Assembly: GCA_964493075.1 (NCBI GenBank) | Contig: CAZBNU010000022.1 | Span: forward strand, 1-32,140 | DNA from: SLFT01 sp964493075 | GTDB lineage: Bacteria > Hydrogenedentota > Hydrogenedentia > Hydrogenedentales > CAITNO01 | Direction of reading: 5' to 3' | Length of the DNA: 32,140 bases | Shown: one piece after another, positions 14,532 through 21,231 of the stretch | How the letters are laid out: every line of letters begins with the position of its first letter | Numbering within the stretch: the first letter of the stretch is position 1 | Position numbers and translations under genes: made by a program | Notes under the pieces: model-generated | Databases searched by the model: none | Told to the model about the DNA's origin: nothing | The model's input: the letters and a program-made list of their open reading frames with translations, nothing else

Positions 14532-15251
14532 ATGAATACATCGAGAAGAGATTTTATGCGGGTGGCAACAGGCGTCGCGGCTGCTGGAGCGTTTTCTAAT
14601 CTGATGGCGTCAGGCGCTGTTGCGCAGGCAAGTGGGAAAGTAACGGAGCATACCCTCCCGGATTTGCCTTACGCCTATGACGCCCTTGAACCCTATATTG
14701 ATGCCGCCACCATGGAACTGCACCACAGCAAACACCACGCCGGGTATGTGAAAGGCTTGAATGCGGCAGAAGCAGCCCTCGCTAAAGCACGTGAAACTGG
14801 CGATTTCGCCCTGACCCAGTACTGGACAAAACGGGCGGCATTTAATGGTGGCGGTCATTTCCTGCACAGCATGTTCTGGAAAGTGATGGCGCCTCCCGGT
14901 AAAGGTGGCGGTGGCGAGCCCTCCGGTGATCTGGGCAAGATGATCGAACGTGATTTCGGAAGTTTTGAAGCATTTAAGAAGGAATTCAGTGCTGCTGCCG
15001 CGCAAGTGGAAGGCAGTGGCTGGGGACTACTACACTACCGACCTCAAGACGACCGACTCATTGTATTGCAGGCTGAGAACCAACACAAGCTTACTGCCTG
15101 GGGCGCCTGGCCTGTTCTCGGAATTGACGTGTGGGAACACGCCTACTACCTGAAGTATCAAAACAGGCGTTCAGACTATGTGGACGCCTGGTGGAATGTG
15201 GTGAACTGGGAACAGGTCGCTGCAAATGTTGACGCCCTCAAATCCTCCTGA
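14532..15251 (+). CDS. Tat-exported Mn/Fe superoxide dismutase
   Basis: A 239-residue superoxide dismutase, converting superoxide to hydrogen peroxide and oxygen. A twin-arginine signal (SRRDFMR, then an Ala/Gly-rich helix ending near A-V-A-Q-A) sends the folded metalloenzyme out of the cytoplasm. Four metal ligands are in place: H64 (MELHHSKHH), H112 (HSMFW), D199 and H203 (DVWEHAYY). Q184 in AENQ occupies the position of the Mn-type glutamine. The residue before H112 is Leu, where canonical enzymes have Asn (G-G-H-x-N-H). ATG 14532 follows AGGAG at 14521-14525 and starts the Tat signal; ATG 14511 would put extra residues before it. It is monocistronic, with a long terminator-like hairpin after it. 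Confidence 0.93.
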   Translation: MNTSRRDFMRVATGVAAAGAFSNLMASGAVAQASGKVTEHTLPDLPYAYDALEPYIDAATMELHHSKHHAGYVKGLNAAEAALAKARETGDFALTQYWTKRAAFNGGGHFLHSMFWKVMAPPGKGGGGEPSGDLGKMIERDFGSFEAFKKEFSAAAAQVEGSGWGLLHYRPQDDRLIVLQAENQHKLTAWGAWPVLGIDVWEHAYYLKYQNRRSDYVDAWWNVVNWEQVAANVDALKSS

Positions 15252-15298
15252 CCACACATACGACACACTCAGCCACACTTCCTGAGTCCATGACCGAA

Positions 15299-15337
15299 GC
15301 CGGGAGTCGCATCCCTCCTCACACAGCGACTCCCGGC
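15299..15337 (+). terminator. Long hairpin after the SOD gene, probable terminator
   Basis: A 12-bp perfect stem (GCCGGGAGTCGC 15299-15310 with GCGACTCCCGGC 15326-15337), a 15-base loop, then a weak T-rich run (GCTTCTTTG). It is 47 bases after the stop. Confidence 0.7.
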
Positions 15338-15456
15338 GCTTCTTTGACAATGAGTGCCGTGACAGGGTACCTTATCGGTGATGTCACCCTGCAGGATACC
15401 TGACCGGACAGGCCGGGCGGGACAGGGGAACCACCAACGGCTAAGGAGCGTTTGTT

Positions 15457-16266
15457 ATGATGAATTATCCCCGCTTTCAACGTGTTGCAGTCTGTTTTCT
15501 TATGTTTGTTTTTCCGGTAGTTGCCGCATTCGCGCAAACAGATGGGGATGCCGACGGCGAAAACTGGATACAATTGTTCAACGGCAAAGACCTGAACGAC
15601 TGGACCATAAAGTTTAGAGGTGAGGAACCGGGCGTCAATTATAACGATACGTTTCGGGTCGAAGACGGAATTTTACGGGTATGCTATGACAAGTACGAGG
15701 AGTTCAAAGGGAACTTCGGCCACATCTTTTACAAGGATTCCTTTTCTTATTACAGACTGCGCGTGGAATACCGTTTCGTAGGAGAACAGGTGAAAAACGG
15801 TCCGGGTTGGGCGTTTCGGAACAACGGACTCATGCTGCACTGCCAGGATCCCAAAACCATGCGGTTGCAACAGGAATTCCCCGTATCTATTGAAGTACAA
15901 CTGCTTGGCGGCGACGGCACCCACGACCGCACCACGGCAAACCTGTGTACCCCGGGAACCCATGTGGTCATGGATGACAGATTGATTACGCAGCATTGCT
16001 ATAACTCCAAGTCGAAAACCTATCACGGTGATCAATGGGTTACTGTTGAAATAGAGGTGCGCGGCAGCGAGGTGATACGCCATACCATAGATGGCGAGGT
16101 GGTCTTGGAATACACAGAGCCTCAGCTGGACGACAAGGACGGCGACGCCCGCATTCTCTTGGATGCAGGCGCCGATTCCCTGGTAAGCGAAGGCTACATT
16201 GCCCTGCAGGCAGAAAGCCACCCCACAGAATTCCGAAAAATCGAATTGCTTCCCCTGACGGAGTAG
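15457..16266 (+). CDS. Secreted DUF1080 protein (3-keto-glycoside hydrolase/lyase-like)
   Basis: A 269-residue exported protein. Residues 1-27 are a Sec signal (V-A-A-F-A-Q cleavage). The rest is a concanavalin-like beta-sandwich of the DUF1080 family: W-I-Q-L-F-N-G-K-D-L-N-D-W-T near residue 37, F-R-V-E-D-G-I-L, Y-R-L-R-V-E-Y-R-F, N-N-G-L-M-L-H-C, P-V-S-I-E-V-Q-L-L-G-G, and a terminal F-R-K-I-E-L-L-P. Some family members act on 3-keto-disaccharides or 3-keto-glycosides; most are uncharacterised. AAGGAG lies 8 bases before ATG 15457. A sulfatase follows 51 bases later, across a nonamer repeat array, so the pair is probably co-expressed and concerned with extracellular sugars. Confidence 0.88.
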   Translation: MMNYPRFQRVAVCFLMFVFPVVAAFAQTDGDADGENWIQLFNGKDLNDWTIKFRGEEPGVNYNDTFRVEDGILRVCYDKYEEFKGNFGHIFYKDSFSYYRLRVEYRFVGEQVKNGPGWAFRNNGLMLHCQDPKTMRLQQEFPVSIEVQLLGGDGTHDRTTANLCTPGTHVVMDDRLITQHCYNSKSKTYHGDQWVTVEIEVRGSEVIRHTIDGEVVLEYTEPQLDDKDGDARILLDAGADSLVSEGYIALQAESHPTEFRKIELLPLTE

Positions 16267-16272
16267 TACCCA

Positions 16273-16305
16273 GTCCATAACGTCCATTTTGTCCATACAG
16301 TCCAT
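16273..16305. repeat. Nonameric array, (GTCCATNNN) x4
   Basis: GTCCAT occurs at 16273, 16282, 16291 and 16300, exactly 9 bases apart, with variable spacers AAC, TTT and ACA. It occupies the gap between the DUF1080 and sulfatase genes, and the sulfatase Shine-Dalgarno (AGGA, 16306-16309) directly abuts the last unit. Confidence 0.88.
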
Positions 16306-16317
16306 AGGATCTACGCC

Positions 16318-17700
16318 ATGACAAACCACTCCATCAACCGCCGTACTTTCTTGAAAACCACAGGCGCGTCCCTCGTCGCGAGCTATGGTTTGGCGCAGGA
16401 CGCTGCAACCGAAGCGAACCAGCCGAACATCGTGTACGTGTTCAGCGACGAGCATCGCTACCAGTCCATGTCATTCACGGAAATGGCGGCTATGAAAACG
16501 CCCGCCATGGCGCGCATGGCAAAGGAGGGATTCACCTTCCATCGTTGTATTAGCAACTATCCGGTGTGTTCGCCACACCGGGGTATTTTGATGACAGGAC
16601 GCTACCCCTATCAAACAGGCGTTATTGACAATAATATCCCCTTACAGGAAACAGAGTTTGCACTTGGGGATGCTTTCCGACAGGCTGGCTATCGTACAGG
16701 CTATATCGGCAAATGGCATCTGGGCGGTACTCGCGCAGAGCCATTCGGCTTTGATACCTCCCTCATCTGGACCGACACCAACACCCATTATGACACAAGC
16801 AAGTATCACCCTGCCGATGAGAAGCCTCAGCAGCCCAAAGGCTACAATGCCACGCTGATGACCGACCAGGCACTTGAATTCATGGCGGAACCGAATGATA
16901 AGCCTTATTTTCTGATGCTTTCCCTGAATCCGCCTCATGCCAGGTTTACGGATGCGCCGCCCGACAAACTGGCGCTTTATCCTGAAGGTTCATTGCCGTT
17001 TCGCCCCAATGTAAATCTGGAGAACGCCTCGGACAGCGGCCACATTGCCCAGAAAAATAATTCGCCCAACTACGAGGGCTATCATGCCCATATCACCGCC
17101 ATAGATGAAGAACTGAACCGGGTGCTTGAAGCAGCAGCAGTATCTTCGCGGGAAACGATTGTACTTTACAGCAGCGACCACGGTTCCATGTTTGGTTCCC
17201 ACGGTGTGGGCAGCAAACGCCAGCCTTTTGAGGAGTCCATCCGTGTGCCCTTTATGGCATGGTGCCCGGAACGGATTCCGTCCGGAACAAGTAGTGACGC
17301 ACTCTTTGGTTCCATTGACATCATGCCGACCTTGTGCGGTCTAGTGGGATTGCCCCAGCCCGGTAGTTGTGTAGGACAGGACTTTTCCGGGCATATTCTG
17401 GGCAAAGGCGGTCCGGAACCGGAGGCACAACTCATCATGCACATTTCCAAGGACAACGCCTCTGGCGGACAAAAGCACCCCGCCCCTATTTTCAGAGGCG
17501 TGCGCACCGACCGCTACACCTATGCTGTGGGTGAAGCAGGGCCCATGTACCTCTTCGACAACCAGGAAGACCCGTATCAGATGAATAATCTGGTGGCAGA
17601 TGCAGCGACGGAACCCCTGCGAAAAGAATTACACACGACGCTCACACAAATGCTAAAGACGGCAGCGGACCCGTTTCAGATCAATGCCGAAAGCGCCTGA
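16318..17700 (+). CDS. Tat-exported sulfatase
   Basis: A 460-residue type I sulfatase, hydrolysing sulfate esters, probably on polysaccharides outside the cytoplasm. A Tat signal is present (NRRTFLKTTG, then a hydrophobic stretch). The formylglycine motif C-S-P-H-R has C84 as the residue to be converted by a maturation enzyme, not encoded here, and is followed by the usual G-x-L-T-G-R (here ILMTGRYP). Metal and sulfate site marks are SDEHR near residue 43, GKWHLGG (K132, H134) and SSDHGSMFGSHG. The start ATG 16318 has AGGA 8 bases upstream. It ends 13 bases from the convergent hepT. Substrate unknown. Confidence 0.94.
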   Translation: MTNHSINRRTFLKTTGASLVASYGLAQDAATEANQPNIVYVFSDEHRYQSMSFTEMAAMKTPAMARMAKEGFTFHRCISNYPVCSPHRGILMTGRYPYQTGVIDNNIPLQETEFALGDAFRQAGYRTGYIGKWHLGGTRAEPFGFDTSLIWTDTNTHYDTSKYHPADEKPQQPKGYNATLMTDQALEFMAEPNDKPYFLMLSLNPPHARFTDAPPDKLALYPEGSLPFRPNVNLENASDSGHIAQKNNSPNYEGYHAHITAIDEELNRVLEAAAVSSRETIVLYSSDHGSMFGSHGVGSKRQPFEESIRVPFMAWCPERIPSGTSSDALFGSIDIMPTLCGLVGLPQPGSCVGQDFSGHILGKGGPEPEAQLIMHISKDNASGGQKHPAPIFRGVRTDRYTYAVGEAGPMYLFDNQEDPYQMNNLVADAATEPLRKELHTTLTQMLKTAADPFQINAESA

Positions 17701-17713
17701 GTAGCGATGCCGA

Positions 17714-18064
17714 TTATTGTTCCCCTTCCGGAACGATATTTTTCAGCATGCTGATTAACTCCGGGATTCGGTTGGTGGCAAGCCCCCAAAGTGCCTCGTA
17801 AAGTATTTCATCGTATTCATGCGCCAAGATATTACGTTGCCCAATAATGGCACGCCAGGGAATTTCAGGATGCTTTTCTCTGGTTGCTTCCGATATGCGC
17901 CGGGCGGCTTCTCCTATAATTTCGACGTTACGCTCCACGGCACTTCGCAACATGCGGCTTTCCTCATAGTCGCGATACTTTTTCCCCTTAACAAATTCAG
18001 CGATTGCCTGGGCTGCGTCCAGCATGTCCCACAGATAAGCCTTGTCCCGTTTTTCAGGCTGCAT
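17714..18064 (-). CDS. hepT: HepT-like HEPN ribonuclease toxin (DUF86)
   Basis: A 116-residue all-helical HEPN protein of the HepT/DUF86 family. The catalytic R-x4-H-x-Y motif is intact (R77, H82, Y84 in QRNILAHEY). Such toxins are RNases or tRNA-end-directed enzymes that are blocked when the MntA partner adds AMP to the Tyr of this motif (type VII toxin-antitoxin). The partner overlaps its start by 11 bases, so the two are translationally coupled. The gene converges on the sulfatase with only 13 bases between. It looks complete and likely functional. Confidence 0.9.
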   Translation of the reverse strand: MQPEKRDKAYLWDMLDAAQAIAEFVKGKKYRDYEESRMLRSAVERNVEIIGEAARRISEATREKHPEIPWRAIIGQRNILAHEYDEILYEALWGLATNRIPELISMLKNIVPEGEQ

Positions 18065-18356
18065 GAACTACCTCTCGGTTGGAAAGGATCTCTTGCCGAC
18101 GATAAGGATTGCGGATCGCTTCTTTGGTAACAATATCCACTTTACGACCGACAATTGAGATTAATTCTTCCCTCAATTCCACCAGTTCCCAGAGATCCCA
18201 GGGTGCCGGATTTTCGAAACTCAGAAGAAAATCCAAGTCGCTGTCGGGTCTGAAGTCTTTACGCAATGCGGAACCGAAGACGGATAATTCTTGAATTTTC
18301 CACTTGCGACAGAATGTTTCAAGAGCATGTTGATCTAATTGTACGTTTGGATTCAT
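18054..18356 (-). CDS. mntA: MntA-like minimal nucleotidyltransferase antitoxin
   Basis: A 100-residue minimal nucleotidyltransferase. It has the GS-x10-D-x-D core: G28-S29 and D40/D42 in SVFGSALRKDF...SDLDFLL, with a third acidic residue in KVDIVT. In the known MntA-HepT system this enzyme AMPylates and silences the toxin. It lies immediately upstream of hepT and overlaps it by 11 bases. The start is ATG 18356; the sequence before it is AT-rich and has no clear Shine-Dalgarno. The 87-base AT-rich stretch between it and the esterase is unlike the GC-richer surroundings and hints at acquisition of the module as a unit. Confidence 0.88.
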   Translation of the reverse strand: MNPNVQLDQHALETFCRKWKIQELSVFGSALRKDFRPDSDLDFLLSFENPAPWDLWELVELREELISIVGRKVDIVTKEAIRNPYRRQEILSNREVVHAA

Positions 18357-18443
18357 TTTTTAATTTCTATTACAAATAAGTTGTATCGTTTTATCTGGTC
18401 CCAACAACCGAAAAAATACTATAGGTTAATGGAAATCATAAAA

Positions 18444-20663
18444 TCAAAGTTTGCTTTGTTTTTCCAGCATAGGCAGTAGGGCTTCAATCAGAACGGCCTG
18501 CATGGTATTGTCAAAGTGATTGTATTTTGCAGGTGACACACGAACCAGGTTGTCGCCAGCGTTGAGCGCATCATAACGGCTTCGCAATGAATTCTCGAAG
18601 GCCTTCATTTTGTCTGCTGGCGCGAAACGGTCGTGCGTGGGAGTGATTAGCACCAGTGGTTTTGGTGCCACCCTTGCCAGTGCCTCATCAAGGTCGTAGG
18701 GGATGCGTGTTTCCAGTCCGGCGAACAGGCCAACCCGGGGAACCAGCATCATTTCCTGTGCCCAGCGTTGTATGCCGCCGGTTTCGTAGACATCGGTGTC
18801 CAGACGGTACGGCAGGGGTGGGCACACCAGCCCGTAGCCATCAGGGCGATCATCCAGCACTGCAAGATGCATGGCGACCAACGCGCCCATTTCATAGCCC
18901 ACCACCCAGATACGATCAGGATCAACATAGGGCAGTTCGCTCATGGCATCCAATGCCGCGTGTGCATCACGGATCATTTTTCCCAGCAACGACCAATCAG
19001 GATGGCGGTCATAAAACAGGCCCGCTTCCTCAACCCGTCGTCCTGTGCCGATGGGGTCATAACAGAACACGGCAAAGCCAGCGCGCGCCAGCGTATGATA
19101 GGCCTGTTCGCCTCGGCGATAAGCGGCAGTATAGCCGCGGGGTGTGGACAAGGGTGGAAGATAAAGGATGGCGGGGACAGGTTTGGCCTTTTTCTTCGTG
19201 CCCAAGGGAGCATATACGTCGCCGTTGATGTATTCGCCAAATACAATTTCCTCCCGTTCAAGACCAAGGCCCGCAATAGTACGCCCTAATTTGGTCTGGA
19301 CATCATCTTTTGCCCGGCCATACGTCATATTTAATACGGTTGCTGCTGGTGGTGTTTCGCCCAGAATCATTTTCATCCCGTTGACGATATCAATGTTTCC
19401 GCCCGTACCAAAGGGGCGTTCCGATAGCTGTTCCGGAATAAAAGGAATTGTGGCCTTTTGACGCCACCCCTTCCAATCCCAAGGAAAAACAAAGCTTTCC
19501 AGGAAGGGAAAATCACCCCGTCCAAACTGCACATCGCACCAGTCCACATACCGTTCAATGACTTCGGCGCAGGTTTCGTGCGTACCTGATCGCCACAGGA
19601 TCCGTAGATTGTCTGCGGCATCATACAGTTCATAAACAGGCTTGGCGGCGAGGTACGTATGTTGCCCTGCCTGGGTATGTTCCACCGTGTCATTCAGTGC
19701 AATGCTCAGCAGACAAGGCCGAGGTGCCGCCAGGGCAGTCAGGTGGTGCAGGTCTACCGGTACCTTGTGTTCCCTGCCGCAGAAGAAACGCCATCGAGGA
19801 TGGAACCATTCCGGGAAGTTACGCGTAATGTGCTCGATGCCCTCGGAGAAGTGATGTTCGCCACAATAACGGGAAGCTATAGCGCCGCCAACGCCGCTGC
19901 TGCTGGAGATGACAACAGCAATGCGTGGGTCCAATGCAGCGCCCATGAGCGATGTCTTGCCGTTCCGCGAATGCCCCGTGAGCGCTACCTGGGCGGCGTT
20001 GGCTTCTGGCACAGTCTCCAGGTAATCAATACAACGACTTGCCGCCCAGCCGCGCCGCATCAACCGTGACCAGTCGCATTCCGGCCATGCTTCCACAAAG
20101 GTGTCGGTGTCATCGCGGCTGTCCGCCCCGGCATATACACAGGCAATATACCCGCGCCGCAGCGCAATCTGTGCCCAGCCGCGGTGGTTGTCCTGGGTCA
20201 TGAACACCGGGAAAGGGCCTTCCCCTTTGGGCATATACAACTGCAGCCACAGTTTCGCCTTGTGTTCCGGTCCAAAACGCAATTCCACCTCGCGCACCCG
20301 CGCCCCGGCTTTCTCTTTCTCGCTTAATACCGTTGCTTTCAGGTTGTCCGGCGCGGGCGGTACACTGCCCAGAATCCAGTGCTGCAACGCCCCAATCAAA
20401 CGTTGGCGTTCTTCTTCCCACCCGGCGGTGGAATCAATATGTTTTATCTCGCCATTGATGACAGGCGACAGGGGCAACGGCAGCGGGGCGTAGGAAGGCA
20501 TGGCGTCGAAATCCGGCGGCAGTTCCCCGGTCTCCCGTTGCCATTCCGAAAAAACAGGGGCATCCGGGGTCATGGCCAGCAGTTCTTCAAGAATCTGGGG
20601 CCGGTCCATTTCCGCGCCAAACCCGGCCGTAATGATGCCAAGCATACAGAGCAGTGATGTCAT
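18444..20663 (-). CDS. Two-domain alpha/beta-hydrolase (CE15-like esterase plus degenerate hydrolase domain)
   Basis: A 739-residue secreted protein with a short signal sequence (MTSLLCMLGIITAG). The first half (about 80-390) resembles CE15 glucuronoyl/acetyl esterases: the nucleophile elbow is GHSRNGKT (S232; CE15 has G-C-S-R-x-G-K), and the late His is in GTHE (H362), after a typical ALAAPRPCLLS strand. The second half (about 480-735) is another alpha/beta-hydrolase fold: VVGYEMGALVAMH has Glu (E591) where the nucleophile Ser should be, while D678 and H716 remain. ATG 20663 is favoured by AAGGAGG upstream. It probably de-esterifies plant or algal polysaccharide. Same strand as mntA-hepT but separated by 87 AT-rich bases. 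Confidence 0.82.
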   Translation of the reverse strand: MTSLLCMLGIITAGFGAEMDRPQILEELLAMTPDAPVFSEWQRETGELPPDFDAMPSYAPLPLPLSPVINGEIKHIDSTAGWEEERQRLIGALQHWILGSVPPAPDNLKATVLSEKEKAGARVREVELRFGPEHKAKLWLQLYMPKGEGPFPVFMTQDNHRGWAQIALRRGYIACVYAGADSRDDTDTFVEAWPECDWSRLMRRGWAASRCIDYLETVPEANAAQVALTGHSRNGKTSLMGAALDPRIAVVISSSSGVGGAIASRYCGEHHFSEGIEHITRNFPEWFHPRWRFFCGREHKVPVDLHHLTALAAPRPCLLSIALNDTVEHTQAGQHTYLAAKPVYELYDAADNLRILWRSGTHETCAEVIERYVDWCDVQFGRGDFPFLESFVFPWDWKGWRQKATIPFIPEQLSERPFGTGGNIDIVNGMKMILGETPPAATVLNMTYGRAKDDVQTKLGRTIAGLGLEREEIVFGEYINGDVYAPLGTKKKAKPVPAILYLPPLSTPRGYTAAYRRGEQAYHTLARAGFAVFCYDPIGTGRRVEEAGLFYDRHPDWSLLGKMIRDAHAALDAMSELPYVDPDRIWVVGYEMGALVAMHLAVLDDRPDGYGLVCPPLPYRLDTDVYETGGIQRWAQEMMLVPRVGLFAGLETRIPYDLDEALARVAPKPLVLITPTHDRFAPADKMKAFENSLRSRYDALNAGDNLVRVSPAKYNHFDNTMQAVLIEALLPMLEKQSKL

Positions 20664-21231
20664 GTTCTTCCTCCTTACTGGTGAATACAGGGGCATTTAC
20701 TTTGGTTCATCATTTGTAACGGTCTATCACTAAACAAAAAGAATTGTAGGCTGGGTGAAGCGGAGCGGAACCCATCTTTTATGCTGTGATTGTGCCAGAT
20801 GAGCGCAGTAAACGCAAGCGTGGGATACTATGGACGTTTTTGATTCCTCCCCAAAAAGTTGTAACAAATAGAAATCGGTTGCATATTTTGGGTCGCTTCC
20901 GGTACAGTTCTATGGTACAATGAAAAGGAAGGGTAAAGGATTACCTGTGGACGTACGTTTTTATATACGCGGTTTTTACGCAGCTACTCTAGTGTCGTTT
21001 TGAAATTAAATTGTAGACCGGGTGTCTCATAGTGCGCTGCTCGTGGCGGGCATGCGAAGCCAGTAGAGCGGTGCATCTTTTTGATGGATGCCTGGTTTTT
21101 GCGAATTCATGGATGTGCAGAAAAGATGGTGGCGAATGCCGGTGTCTGTCTTTCGTTTTAACAGGCACAAGCAGTACAGTATGTTCAAGGGATGAGAGAT
21201 TTTCCTGACGAGACAGCAGGGAGTAGTTGCG
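20664..21231. other. 568-base divergent intergenic region
   Basis: It lies between the minus-strand esterase and the plus-strand sensor kinase and should hold both promoters. It contains the esterase Shine-Dalgarno, a REP-like unit (20745-20776), a GGTACA direct repeat (about 20909 and 20924, the second part of GGTACAATG, a possible -10), and several overlapping ORFs of about 14-31 codons with no ribosome sites. No RNA gene was recognised. Confidence 0.55.
20745..20776. repeat. REP-like unit, single copy
   Basis: It reads TGTAGGCTGGGTGAAGCG then GAGCGGAACCCATC, aligning with the arms of 7168-7255 and with the reverse complement of 10831-10865. TGGGT and ACCCA can pair within it. Confidence 0.7.

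Noticed and set aside
21012..21045. Fourth REP-like copy (TGTAGACCGGGTG)
   Set aside because: Only the first 13 bases resemble the family; the rest diverges, so it is at most a decayed remnant.
21106..21210. Three overlapping ORFs of 25-31 codons, one Cys-rich, before the sensor kinase
   Set aside because: None has a ribosome site, all overlap in different frames, and no family is recognised.
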